Shown here: positions 1 through 10,914 of the stretch, in pieces
Layout: the number at the start of each line of letters is the position of its first letter
Numbering within the stretch: position 1 is the first letter of the stretch
Assembly (NCBI GenBank): GCA_026122225.1
Contig: JANEZZ010000802.1
Coordinates: forward strand, 744,001-808,000
Direction of reading: 5' to 3'
Length of the DNA: 64,000 bases
DNA from: Heloderma charlesbogerti
Lineage: Eukaryota > Chordata > Lepidosauria > Squamata > Helodermatidae
Translations under genes and position numbers: made by a program
The notes under the pieces: model-generated
The model's database searches: none
What the model was told of the DNA's origin: nothing
What the model saw: only the letters and a program-made list of their open reading frames with translations

Positions 1-676
1 CGGCCACACTTAGAATACTGTGTCCAGTCCTGGCCACCGCACCTAAAAAAGCATACTGTAGAGTTGGAAAACGTGCAGAAAAGGGCAACTAAAATGATCG
101 GGGCTGAAGCAATTTCCCTATGAAGAATGATTACAATATCTGGGACCATTTAGCTTAGAAAAAAGGTGAGTAGGTGATGGTAGAGGTGATACACATGACA
201 GAGGTGTACAAAATTTTGCATGATGTGGAGAATGTGGATAGGGAGACATTTTTCTCCCTCTCTCATGACACTAGAACCCGAGGTCATCCTGTGAAGCTGA
301 TTGGTGGGAGACTTGGGAGTTGGGACAGATAAAAGGAAGGACTTCTTCATACAGCTCATAGTTAAACTATGGAATTCATTTCCACAAGATGTAATGGTGG
401 CCACCAATTTAGATGGCTTTAAAGAGGGATTGGACAAATTCCTGGTGGAGAAGGCTATCAATGGCTCCTAGTCCTGATGGCTATACGCTACCTCCAGTAT
501 CAGAGGCAGTACGCCTCTGTATAAACCAGTTGCTGGGGAATAGGGGTGGGAGGATGCTGTGGCCCTGATGTGCAGCTTGTGGGCTTCCCGTGGGCAGCTG
601 GTTGGCCACTGTGTGAACAGAGTGCTGGACTAGATGGACCCTTGGTCTGATCCAGCAGGGCTCTTCTTATGTTCTA
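1..676 (+). mobile_element. CR1-type LINE, ORF2 C-terminus and 3' tail (cut by window start)
   Basis: The first bases translate to a CR1/L3-type ORF2 C-terminus ([17 protein letters not shown], then VQKRATKMI), which in this family follows the reverse transcriptase. Around 340-470 decayed codons still give the block that ends 'LNYGIHFH' and a 'DGFKEGLD'-like stretch. From 478 the non-coding tail runs through 'cctccagtatcagaggcag' and 'ctggactagatggaccctt' to 'cttcttatgttct'. No frame stays open, so it is a dead copy. The same tail recurs at 11597, 24386 and 52870 on this strand and at 27721 and 48893 inverted. The 5' part lies outside the window. Confidence 0.75.
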
Positions 677-1052
677 GAAATGGGTACTACTTGTTCTGTT
701 GTTTTCTTCTACTCTAATTTAGTAGCCCATATCCTAAGCCTACCATTTGGAAGTCGCTGGTTTACATCTTGGCAGGGGGCTTCTGCCTGGTATGTCTGGC
801 TTGCAAGGACAAAAGGATGGACTGTAAGGAGAAGCCGTGGGGGCACACAGTCTTACAAAATGGAGGTGGAGAGCTGCCTAACTTTGGAGGGTCCAATGAG
901 ATGGGAAAGGTTGAAGCAGCTGCTTTGACGTGTAGCTTGTGCTGCTCTAGCATGGCTTCTGATTGGCTCCAGGAAATCTCACAAGATCGGGACAGTATGT
1001 ACATGGCTCCAGGGAAATACATTTCCAGAAATATCTTCAAGGCATCTGCAAT

Positions 1053-1148
1053 TACTTATTTGTTACATTTATATCCCATCTTTCATCCAAGAAGTCCAGG
1101 GTGGCATACATGATCCTCCTCTTTAGCCTCATTTTGTCTCCTCGTGGG
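1053..1148 (-). mobile_element. Sauria-type SINE fragment (3' part)
   Basis: On the plus strand it reads 'tgttacatttatatcccatc', then a 'gtggcatacatgatcctcct' block. This is the reverse complement of the SINE body and tail seen complete at 26660-26903. The tRNA-like head is missing. Confidence 0.55.
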
Positions 1149-2481
1149 ACCCATCTGCACCAGCCTTTTACTCCGGGGTGCTGCAACTTGAGGTCCCTTG
1201 AGACAGACGATGTAGTCACCACTTCACAGCCATCCATGGTTTTCTCCCAGAAAATGCTGATTTCCAAGGAGTCGTTTTGCTGTGATGATTTTCATTTACT
1301 GAGGGTTTCCTGCGGTTGTGAGCCATCTGTCCCTTCCCCAAACTGACTTCACATTTTGCAGTGGGTGTGTTGTAGGCGTGTGTAGTGCGTGTGTCATTCT
1401 GTGGTGCCCCTTTACTCCCCCCGTCCCTTCGCAGCTGCGCAATTACAGAGGCACAGAGGGGCGGTTTCATTTATTTAATCACACTTTCACACATTTTTGC
1501 AGCTTCATATCTTTGGAATCGTTGCTTTTGGACTCAGTGCCCAAGGGCCGGGTGTGTGTATGTGCATCTTGGGGGAGGACCAACTTTGCTCCAGCCACCA
1601 TTTTGGAGTGATGGGTAGGCACGCACTACTCATGCCTTGTGAGTGCGAACCATTGCGAGAGTCTCAGGCTGAGGAACTGACAAACAGATGGCATGGAAAT
1701 GAAGGAGCACAGAACACCCACTTTTTACCTAACGAGGGATGGAAAGACACAACAGAACCCCTAAAATACAAAACAGCCACTGAAGTGTCGCACCCCCACG
1801 CTCACGGGACTGCACAGCTGCGCATTAAAACACAATGGCAAAAAAAGGGCACGGCGCAGTCTGTTAGGGAAGCCCGCAGTAAATTGCGAATGTATCCCAG
1901 CAGAACCTAATTTGAAGCTGAAATGCTGCGCAGTTGTGACAGAGTGAAGGGTGAAAGTGGTGCCATGTAGATGGGGCCTTGGTAATGGGCTTGCAGCCTA
2001 GGCTGCCCCCCAATCTCTGGGCCCCAGTAAAGTGTACCCTTTCCACCTACCCCCCCCACCTGCCATTCTTGGGGCCTGAGGGACAAACAGTGGGGCAAGT
2101 CTATAGAAACAGGGTTGGTTGGTCCTTCATATGGACCAATGACTGCAACCAAATATCTAGCTAAGGAAAATGGGGGTTTGGGCATGGATGAAGCTGCTTT
2201 TAGAGAGGAAAGTGGAGGCTGCCATTCTAGGGTAAAGGCTTCAGACATATGCATAGTACAGTGTTCCTAAGCTTCATTTCACTGGCCACGTAAAGGTGAA
2301 GCGGAAAGATACAGGGACTGTGTGGATGTGATGGCAGCAGCAGAAAACTTAGCTAGCCAAATCTAGGTTGTGCTTCACTTTCCATCCCTGAGGGAAGACT
2401 GAGAAATTCAGAGTCTAATTGGTGAGGCTTGCAAAATCTTCTGGATGGCCTGGTTCATTGCCACTAGTGACATAAGAGTTT
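1149..2481. other. No recognisable gene or named repeat
   Basis: Open frames here (up to 137 codons, 1497-1910) show no domain, signal peptide or family resemblance. The motif 'cagctgcgca' occurs twice (near 1431 and 1815), with 'gctgcgcagttgtgacag' at 1925, which hints at an old element I cannot name. Confidence 0.5.
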
Positions 2482-2489
2482 GACTAAAG

Positions 2490-2837
2490 AAGGGATGTTC
2501 AACCTAAGGCCTGTGGCCAAATCCGGCCTGCCTGCCTGGGGTCCCAATCCAGTCCTCTGGGGTTCCCCAGATGGCCACACTCCTTTCCCCCAAGTGCTGA
2601 TTGTTTAATAGCTTCCCGGCTTTTGTGCATTTCCCCCACTCATTCTAGAACATTGACATGCCTCTCCTGTGGCTTAGTTACCGGCAGTAAGATCTTGAAG
2701 CCACAATAGGCTGGGTTTTTTGGTATTTTGGCCAAATCCCCTTTGCCTTTGGCTCCTCCCACCACTGGCATGCAGCCCCCAAGAGCTTCTCTGAAATTGA
2801 ATTTGGCCCTTGGGCTGGAAGAGGTTCAACGTCCCTG
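2490..2837 (+). mobile_element. hAT-like MITE, family A, intact with exact 8-bp TSD
   Basis: The element starts aagggatgttcaacct and ends gaggttcaacgtccctg, imperfect terminal inverted repeats of the hAT type (CAGGGRTG...). It is flanked by identical 8-bp direct repeats, gactaaag, at 2482-2489 and 2838-2845; 8-bp target duplication is diagnostic of hAT transposases. The 348-bp body has no coding capacity. Other copies: 3401-3986, 46218-46418 (left part), 48800-48889 (inverted fragment) and 53492-55299. Confidence 0.8.
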
Positions 2838-3400
2838 GACTAAAGCAAAAAATGTTAGATAGAGAGCTTGAAGGCAATGGCTAATTTGATGAAATGGAGA
2901 ATGCATTTCATTGAGGCCATACCAAATCAGTAGGCCATCTTCTGTCTCTGTTGTCTACTTTGATGCTTCCCACTGCCACTGTTGGGAGCTGTGTGTGCAC
3001 ACTGGATGAGGGTACAAGAAAGTGGACAGGACCAGTGCGCAACTCTCATGTTTCTCTCCTGAGTTTAAGGTATGTTTTCTGCCTCTAAAGGCCTTGTATT
3101 CTAAAGCGGGAAAGCAAAGCAAACTGTTAATAATTAAAGAGCCCTTAGGCCTTTTATTTGGATTGAGGTGGGGGCTGAGGGACTGTTCTATTTTTAAAGT
3201 GGCCATATAATGCTGTTCTAGTGATATCCTATGGGGCTTTGAGCTCAAATTTTTATCATATAGAATAGTGGGAAGACTGAAATGAGAGCAGGGTGGCAAA
3301 TAATGTGATCTGTTTTGCTGAGGTGCCATGTTCTCTGCGAGCTACAATATTCCTGGGTCGTTGTTATCAGCTCCTAGATGCAGAGGGCTTTGCCTTAAAA

Positions 3401-3986
3401 CAGGGGTGGGGAACCTCAGATCCTGGGATCAAATCAGGCCTTCCTGGGGTCCCAATCCAGTCCTCTGGGGTCCCCCAGATGGCCACCCTCTTTCCCCCAA
3501 CCACCAATCATTTGGTGGGTCCCTCGCTTTATTTAATTATTTATTACATTTATATCCTGCCTTGTTTCCTCTTGCAAGGAACCCAAGGCGGGTTACATGG
3601 TCCTCCCCCTCCTCTCCGTTTTATCCTCACAGGAACCCTGTGAGGCAGGTTAGGCTGAAAGTCAGTGACTGGCCCAAAGTCACCTAGGGAGCTTCATGGC
3701 CGAGTGGGGACTAGAACCCAGATTTCCCGACTTGCAGTCCATCACTCTAACCACTGCACCACGCAGGCTCTTTGGTGCAGTTTTTTCCCCATTCTAAAAG
3801 GTTGAAATGCTTCTCCTAAGGCTTAGTTAGTGGCTGTAAGAGCTCTAAGCTAAAATGTGATGTAATGGGTTTTTTTCATTGTTGGTCCTGCCCCCTTTGC
3901 CTCCAGCCCACCACTGGAATGCGGCCTCTGAGAACTTCTCCAAAATTGAATTTGGCCCTTGGGCTGAAAGAGGTTTCCCATCCCTG
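3401..3986 (+). mobile_element. hAT-like MITE, family A, split by a SINE
   Basis: Ends are caggggtggggaacct and aggtttcccatccctg, which are inverted repeats of each other. Flanks are ccttaaaa (3393-3400) and ccttagaa (3987-3994), a 7/8 target duplication. A minus-strand SINE at about 3529-3771 interrupts the body; without it the element is about 340 bp, matching the copy at 2490-2837. Confidence 0.8.
3529..3771 (-). mobile_element. Sauria-type SINE nested in hAT-like MITE
   Basis: Reverse complement of the tRNA-derived SINE at 26660: the plus strand reads 'ttattacatttatatcctgc', 'aaccctgtgaggcaggttag', 'gtggggactagaacccagat' (B-box side) and 'ccactgcaccacgcaggctc' (A-box side). Being inside family A, it is younger than that insertion. 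Confidence 0.8.
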
Positions 3987-5030
3987 CCTTAGAAGAACTA
4001 CATCAGGAGGCCCTGGCTCTATGGACTGCTTGGACCTATGTTTAACACCCAACAGGCTTTGGTGCACATCAAAGAAAGTACAAGTGGAATCTGCCACAAA
4101 AAGTTGCACTGTGGAGTGCTCCTGATCAGCCAGCCAGTCCCATGCCATCCTCCAGGGTGTTCCATTCCATTTCCCCTTCCACTAGCTTTTCTGTTCCTGC
4201 CCCCAACAGTCTGTCAGCATTCTGTGGCTGCTGAGCATGCTCAGCCTCAGTCGGCTCTCTTGGAGGGTTCCCCCCTTCTAGGATGTTTTTCCACCAGATG
4301 TTTTTGTACTTTTGCAAACTTCAGGGCTTTGCTGAGCCTGTTGATGTCTCCCTCTTGTGTGGGGGTGGGGGTATTTTGGCTACATAAGCACTCAAGATTG
4401 GACATCAGAAATGCAGGGAATGATTTTCTCATAGCCATGGCAAAATCTTGGTAGGCTGTCATGCCCTGGGTCCTTGAGGCCCATTGCCAATCAAATGTTC
4501 ATTTCCTTCCAGATGAAAGGCCTAATTCAACATGTAGACAGACTTAGAAATTAACGCTAGACAACATGCATTTGCTCTGTGGGAAATCACTTTAGGAGGG
4601 ATCTTGGTGCTGAATATGTCTTTTAGGCTGGATTGGTAACTTATCCAGGCAGGACAGATCATTTACAGGTAGAGAAAATGCAGTGATTTGTTGAAAGAAT
4701 GCATGATCAAAGAAAACTGTCTACACTTTCATTTTGGCTGATGCAAGTTTGGCCAGCTCAGAGATGAACACATAGGGGGGAAAATGGCTTTTTGGGAGAC
4801 AGCACGTACACGGAAGCCCTTTAAACAACAGAAATATAAGAGGAAAACCAAGTGAGTGATTAGCTTTTAAACAAAATAAAAGCAGAATCTGTGCAATCTG
4901 AATATACTTCACTTGTACAGAAGCACATGTAATGGGGGAGTTTGACCTATTCCTATCTTGATAGGTGGAAGCTAGTCAGGGGAAGCCGGGATCTTTGCTG
5001 GCTGGTAGCCTTTCTGAATGTTTGACTATT
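3987..5030. other. No feature recognised
   Basis: Apparently unique sequence. Open frames (up to 138 codons, 4038-4454) show no recognisable domain. Confidence 0.5.
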
Positions 5031-5217
5031 GAGAACATAGGAAACTGCTTTCTATTGAGGGAAACTCTTGGTCCATCTAGCCTGTTGTCACTGACTGGCA
5101 GCAATGGCTCTCCAGAGTTTCAGGGAGGAATTTTTCCAACTCTCTGGAGATGCTGGGGATTAAAACCTGGACCTTTTGCATTCAAAACAGGTGCTCTACC
5201 ACTGAGCTACACCCTTT
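5031..5217 (-). mobile_element. tRNA-Ala-derived SINE
   Basis: The plus strand ends with 'gtgctctaccactgagctac', the reverse complement of a tRNA A box, preceded by 'tgcattcaaaacag' where the anticodon arm lies. The sequence upstream ('actcttggtccatctagcct') is the SINE body. Plus-strand relatives are at 36155-36328 and 42947-43175. Confidence 0.7.
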
Positions 5218-5929
5218 CCACAGATATTTTAAAAACTAAACAACTAAACTTGTGCTGGGGAATGCTGCTCATTGCAGCAGAGTCCTCACAGAGACAAAGG
5301 ACATACTTTAACCTCCTAAAAAGAAAAAAAAAATCAGACTTTACATAGTGGTGCAGTCAGAGGCCATGGGGACAGTTGTCACTAAGACATTATAGACAGC
5401 AGCCAAGAGGTGTCCATGGCAGCCCCATTCCATATGGCAATTGCAATAGGATTGGAACGGAACACTCATATGTGTGTGCGGGTGGGATGGGGCAGGGGTA
5501 GGAATCACACTTTCTCAGTGGCAAAGTATTATGGCAGGCCAAGTCTCCACCCTACTCCCGCGATATAGAGGTCTGCAATTATGTCCAAAACTGAGGAAAC
5601 GACTACCTGGTTTGGAATAAGCTGCAACCTTAAACCACAGTTTGAAGTTGGTTTAAGATCCTGGCTTGTTTTGAACTTGGTAAACATGGCTTCCTGGTTT
5701 TGGGTAATTGAAGACTTCTTGGCTTATCGTGGCACACTGAGGAGGGCCAGTACAATGGGCACAAAGCTTGTTCATACCTCAAGTTAGCCAAGATAAGTAC
5801 ATCTGAACTGGGGCAGTGTTTTTCTTAGACCTGCAAGATGGTCTAATGCCAGCACACAAGCAATATCACAGTAAAGGATTTGGTCACTTTCTGGATGAAT
5901 ACTTTGGTCTGTAAGTGGCTCTGTTGGTT
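5218..5929. other. No feature recognised
   Basis: No gene, RNA or repeat recognised; likely unique sequence. Confidence 0.45.
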
Positions 5930-6058
5930 TGGATGTTTTTATTCTGTGATTGTTATGTTTTATTGTATTTTAATGTGTTTTATTATTTTAATCTATTTTA
6001 AATTGTTTTGTAACCTGCCTTGAGTGCCATCTTTTTGGTAGAAAGGTGGGGTATAAAT

Positions 6059-6094
<36 letters not shown>
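5930..6094 (+). mobile_element. L2-like LINE 3' UTR with (AAT)n tail
   Basis: T-rich 3' UTR followed by 'taacctgccttgagtgccat' and 'gaaaggtggggtataaatgt', the usual L2-like terminus, then a pure AAT run at 6059-6094. No coding part is left. Confidence 0.6.
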
Positions 6095-6155
6095 TACCTT
6101 TTAAGTCAAAGTAGTCTTTTTTTTTTTTACTCTATGTATGCTGTTTGACAATGTG

Positions 6156-6345
6156 CTTGTTTGTTTGTTTGTTTGTTACATTTATATCCCATCTTTTCCT
6201 CTAAGGCCCCCAAGGCGGCATACTTGATCCTCCTTTCCATTTTATCTTAACAACCCTGTGAGGTAGGTTAGGCTGAGAGTCAGTGACTAGCCCAAAGTCA
6301 TCAAGTGAGTTTCATGGCTGGGTGGGGACTAGAATCCAGGTCATT
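6156..6345 (-). mobile_element. Sauria-type SINE with (TTTG)n at its tail
   Basis: After a TTTG run at 6156-6177, the plus strand reads 'tacatttatatcccatcttt', 'caaccctgtgaggtaggtta' and 'gtggggactagaatccaggt'. The head (A box) is truncated. Confidence 0.7.
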
Positions 6346-6884
6346 CTAGCTTGATTGACAGATCCTTGCAAATGTCACATCCTCTGGATAATGTAGCCAA
6401 GCCTTCCAAATAATCTGGAGATATAATACTTGATCTCAAAGAAGTTCTTATTAGCCAGATCTACAGTGACAAAACTTATCAAGGATATTAGGCCATTTTC
6501 CTGTTTCACTTGCTGGAAAGTTTGCAATACTTCTCACATCACAGAGGACTCTAAACACTTTCATATGTTCTAGCGATAAATCAAAATGCTCTCCCAGCAT
6601 GTCCGTTTTATTATAGGCTCAAATTTAGCCATTCACTTGATGCACCTAAGAGTTTCTATTCCTGTTATTATTAAGCGTTTTCTCAAATCCATGAAATGCT
6701 AGATTCACTTCAGCTAGTCAAAGAACAATGGTAACAATGCTTTCAGACATGCATCTCTCCAGTTTTGCCCTTCAGATCCAAGCACCTGAAATGGCTGCAG
6801 AATGATCAGCTTGTCAATTCAGTTCTTATTGTTCTGGCCCTACCAACTGGATCATATTTCCAATGTGAGCAGAGCTAATAATAG
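6346..6884. other. Repeat-free AT-rich stretch
   Basis: About 540 bases without recognisable repeat or open frame. Possibly unique regulatory DNA, but nothing specific supports this. Confidence 0.35.
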
Positions 6885-7033
6885 TAGTACATCATTTGTA
6901 TAGTACTTTCACAAGTTCCAATTGCTATAACAGCCTTGTAAAGTAGGTGAATTTTATTATCCCTGAGTTCCCCCTAATGGGGGAATTGAGGCTGAGAAAC
7001 AATGGCTTTTCTAAGGCTACGTAGTGAGTTCAT
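6885..7033 (-). mobile_element. MIR-like ancient SINE, left part
   Basis: The stretch 'agtactttcacaagttcc', 'ttattatccctgagt' and 'ggggaattgaggctgagaaa', then 'ctaaggctacgtagtgagtt', follows the inverted order of an ancient MIR-type SINE. The expected continuation ('acagaggcaagatttgaatt') is found at 9631, beyond the L2-like insertion, so both halves are one element. MIR is my best name; another core SINE is possible. Confidence 0.5.
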
Positions 7034-9628
7034 GCCTCCATTGCGTCCTCGAGTAGCCATCCAGCGGAACTCTTCTGGGTGGTCTGGGGGTTGTTGACAC
7101 CCTCCCCAGCAAATGGGGTCCTGGCCCCATTGAGGACCCACTGTGACCTTTTTGCATTGCACTTTGAGGACAAAATCGCTTGTCTCTGCAGTGAACTTGG
7201 CACTGTTGTTATCACAGTTCCAGTTGAGCTATCTGATGCCACCATCTGCCTGATTTTGTGGGATCAGTTCCAGGTCCTGCAGCCTGATAATGTGGACAAG
7301 GTGTTTGCAGCAATGCGACCAACCACATGCCCCCTCGATTCCTGCCCCTCTTGGCTAATAAAAGCTAGCCAAGGAGATATGACTGGGTGGGTTCAGGGTG
7401 TGATAAATGCTTCCCTGCAGAAGGGGTGGTCCCTGTTGTCCTTAAGGAGGCAATAGTGCGGCCACTCCTGAAGAAGCCCACTCTGGACCCAACAGTACTA
7501 GACAATTACTGCCCAGTCACAAATACCCCTTTCCTAGATACTTGAGAGGGTTGTGGCAGAGCAACTGCAGGCACTCTTGAAGGATACTGATTATCTACAC
7601 CCATTCCAGTCTGGCTTTCGATCTGGTTATGGGACTGAATCAGCCTTGGTTGCCCTAATGGATGACCTTTATCGAGAGAAGGATGGGGGAGTGCAATGCT
7701 GTTAATTCTGCTTGACCTCTCATTGGCTTTTGATACCATCAACCATAGTATCCTCCTGGATTAACTCCGTGGGATGGGTATCGGAGGCGCTGTGTTACAG
7801 TGGTTCCAGTCCTACCTACGGGGCCGATTGCAGAGAGTAACACTGGGTGACTACTCCTTAGCCCCTTGGCAACTGAGCTATGGGGTGCCGAGGGTACCAT
7901 CTTGTCCCCAACGTAGTTTAACATCCATATGAAGCCACTGGGAGCTGTTATTAGGGGATTTGGAGCGGAATGCCATCAGTATGCTGATAACTCGCAGCTC
8001 CATCTCCCTGTGACATCTGAATCAGGAGAGGCTGTGCAAGTCCTGGATCAGTGCCTAAACTCAGTAATGGGCTGGATGTGGGCCAATAAACTGAAGCTGA
8101 ATCCTGGCAAGATGGAAGCTCTGTGGGTGAATGGTTCCCAGGTCCGGGAGACAGGCTCACTGCCTGTTCTGGATGGGGCTGCACTCCCTCTGAAAGATCA
8201 GGTTCGTAGTCTGGGGATACTCCTAGATTCATCGTTATTGCTGGAGGCTCAAGTGGCTGCTGTGGCTCGGAGTGCCTTTTACCAGCTTGGCTGGCTTGCC
8301 AGCTACGGCCTCTCCTGGACAGGGATAGCTTGACCACAGTGGTACAGGCATTAGTAACCTCAAGATTGGATTACTGCAATGCGCTCTATGTGGGGCTGCC
8401 CTTGAGGCTGCTCCGGAAGCTGGAGTTAGTGCAGAATGCAGCAGCTTGGCTGTTGTCGGGAGCTGCCCCTTTTCAGCATGTAACTCCTTTGCTGAGGGAA
8501 CTGCACTGGCTGCCTATTCTCTACCAGGCCAGGTTTAAAGTATGTATGTATGTATGTATGTATGTATTTATTTAAAACATTTCTATCCTGCCCTATATCA
8601 TTAAGATCTCAGGGCGACATAAAGATAAACTCAATGTAAGCAGTATAAAACAATAAATAATTTAAACACCTAAAAACATATTAAACTATTAAACAAGCTA
8701 AAACCAGTTAAAATCTAAACAGTTAAAACAATGTGCTAGGGAATGCATTTAGCCCTCAAAGGGTTTGGTAAAAAGCTACGTTTTTACTTGGTGCTGAAAC
8801 GAGACCAATGTCTGTGCCAATCGGGCCTTCAAGGGGAGGGCATTCCACAACCGGGGTGCCATAGCAGAGAAGGCTCTCTCCCATGTCCCACCATAGTGTA
8901 TCTCTCGTACTGGTGGGATGCAGAGGAGGGCCCCTCCAACAGATCTCAGTTCTTGGGCAGGCATATATAGGGAGAGGCACTCCCTCAAATATCGAGGCCC
9001 CAAGCCACTTAGGGCTTTAAATGTCATCACCAAAACCTTGAATTTCGACTGGAAGCATATTGGCAGCCAGTGCAATTCCTTTAAAACCGGTGTTATATGG
9101 TTTCTATGGGGTGTTTTGGTCAGCAGTCTAGCTGCTGCATTTTGCACAAGCTGCAACTTCCGAGTCGTCTTCAAGGGCAGCCCCATGTAAAGTGCAAAGT
9201 AGTACTAGTGTACAAAGCCCTTAACTACTTGGGACCAGGATACCTGAGAAAGAGCCTTCTTTTTTACCAACCTGCCCAGTCACTGAGGTCATCAGACAGT
9301 ATGTCACTGCTGGTTCCACATGGACCATGGCTCGGTTGGAGTCCACAAGGAAAAGAGCCTTCAGCATGGTGGCCCCCTTCCTGTGGAACTCCCTGCCTTT
9401 GGAGTTCAGGCAGGTGCCAGTGTTGTGTTGCTTTCAGTGCCTCCTGTAGACATTGCTATTTCCAGAGGCCTTCCCTGAGTGCCCAGCTGCAATTTATTAC
9501 ATTCAGAATCTGTTCTTTAACATGTTTTAATTGTTTTAATTATGGGGTTTTATTCCTTTATCTTGTTGTTCACCACTCTGAAATCTTTGATGTGGAGTGG
9601 TATATAAATATTATAAATAAATAAATAA
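7034..9628 (+). mobile_element. L2-like LINE ORF2 remnant, inserted in MIR-like SINE and itself interrupted
   Basis: Decayed reverse transcriptase of the L2/CR1 group. Recognisable in order: the pre-RT block ending CPLDSCPSWLIK (about 7328-7363), motif A LLDLSLAFDTI (about 7706-7738), the catalytic motif as YADN instead of YADD (about 7978-7989), and the C-terminal LDYCNALYVGLP and LLRELHWLPILYQARFKV (8357-8540). An inverted L2 3' end occupies 8544-9185; the frame then resumes with VVLVYKALNYLGPGYL (9200 on) and ends in a 3' UTR and ATAA tail. Several stops and frameshifts make it inactive. Confidence 0.8.
8541..9185 (-). mobile_element. Inverted L2-like LINE 3' end nested in an L2-like LINE
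   Basis: On the minus strand, 9186-8776 is an open 136-codon stretch with the L2 C-terminal signature (LQLVQNAAARLL, ITPVLKELHWLPI, FSAMAPRLWNALP). It is followed leftwards by the 3' UTR and a (CATA)n tail seen as TATG repeats at 8541-8566. The host frame breaks at 'aggtttaaagta' on the left and resumes at 'gcaaagtagtac' on the right, consistent with a short imperfect target duplication. Confidence 0.75.
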
Positions 9629-9693
9629 CGACAGAGGCAAGATTTGAATTGGGGGCTTCTTGATTCCTAGCCCAGTCTTCTATAGCCACTATG
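9629..9693 (-). mobile_element. MIR-like SINE, right part
   Basis: 'acagaggcaagatttgaatt' and 'cctagcccagtcttctatag' continue the SINE interrupted at 7033. Its end is cut by the hAT-like element starting at 9694. Confidence 0.45.
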
Positions 9694-10188
9694 CAGGGAT
9701 GAAGAACTTCTGGCTCTCCTGATGTTTCTTGACCATAGGTTTTCTATGCAAGGCTGGTTGTTAATCCTCTGTATCTACTTTTGGTTTCATTGCAGAATTG
9801 AAATCGAAGCACTACATGAAGAGTGTTTCCTTTCCTGCTTTTCTGCTGCATCACCTCTAGGTGGCAGTGTGGTATAGCATAATAGCACAACTATACAAGA
9901 GGAAATCGTGCTTTCTTTTGCTTTCACAATTAGATGCCACATTTTCCGTACTCTAAGAAAACTCACTGAAAGTGCTTGTTAGACACAGAAGTGTGACTTG
10001 GGGGTCACAATGTCATCTAAGCCTGTAAACCATTGTGAGTAGGGAATGACGAGTGCATGGTAAATGCCTTGTGTAGAAAAGCCCTACAACTCCCATTGTC
10101 ATCCCTGAACATAGACCATACTGGCTACAGCAGATAGGAGTTGGCATCCAACAACATCTGGAGGGGGCCACACATCCCCCAGCCCTAG
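9694..10188 (+). mobile_element. hAT-like palindromic MITE (family B), split by another element
   Basis: Left end cagggatgaagaacttctgg; right half 'ggcatccaacaacatctgga' to 'ccccagccctag'. Joining the parts around 9738-10084 restores the usual 'gacta-caactccc' order of family B. A duplicated 'actatg' flanks it (9688-9693 and 10189-10194). Confidence 0.65.
9738..10084. mobile_element. TA-flanked inverted-repeat MITE, copy 1
   Basis: Inserted in the middle of a hAT-like MITE between two TA dinucleotides (9736-9737, 10085-10086). Ends ggttttctatgcaagg and ccttgtgtagaaaagccc are inverted repeats. The body shares long blocks ('gagtgtttcctttcctgctt', 'gtgtagaaaagccc') with 23937-24292. A TA target suggests Tc1/mariner or a related family. 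There is no coding capacity. Confidence 0.65.
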
Positions 10189-10196
10189 ACTATGCT

Positions 10197-10906
10197 ATAC
10201 CACTGGGGTCCCCAAGGTGGTGACTGTGAGTAGGTTCCTTGGTGGATGCCAGGTGCCCCGCTCCTCCTGAATTTATTTTTAAAATAGTTTTTTTTTAATT
10301 AAAAAACCCAACCTTTTGACCGGGAGGCTGGTGTGCTGCAAAGGGAAGCACAGTCCTCCTGCATCATCTTTATTACCAGGAATTCCTCTGGTCTCCATAT
10401 GAGTACCATCCATTTTATTAGAAAATAAAATGGAGGGTGGTTGCGGGCCAGCGGTTTGTTTTGAAGTGTATCCAGCTGCTCAGAAAAAGAAAAGAAAAGG
10501 TAAGCTGGGGAGTAGTAGGGAGCATCCTGAGGTGCTACAGGGGGAGGTGCTTTACTTGTGCTGTGTGTGCATGTTTTCCCTCCATTTTTTCTTTTTGGTG
10601 GTAGAGGATTTTTCTGAGCATCACCACGTTGCCTTTAGTAAAATGGGTATTTTCTATTGTGCTTTGTGGGAGCAGATATGAGATATGTGATTTGGCATTT
10701 GGGGCAGAGACTCCACCTCCACCTTGTACTCTTCACCAAGCTGCTTGTCACTGAGCCTCATCAGTTTGCTTTCTGTGAAATAGCCGCTGAAGGGGAAAAC
10801 TGTGAGTTCAAAAGAGTGGTCAGACTCCCTCTCTGCCTTGTACTTAGTTTCTGGGGCAATTTGCTTTTCTTTTCAGTTTGCCTTCTGGGAAATGCGTGTT
10901 TTGTGA
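10197..10906. other. No gene; possible hAT-like remnant at left
   Basis: 'cactggggtccccaaggtgg' at 10200 resembles a hAT-type terminus, but I cannot find a matching right end. The rest is unassigned. Confidence 0.35.
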
Positions 10907-10914
10907 CTATATAT

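Noticed and set aside
1497..1910. 137-codon open frame
   Set aside because: No signal peptide, domain or splice context, and composition is like the surrounding non-coding DNA.
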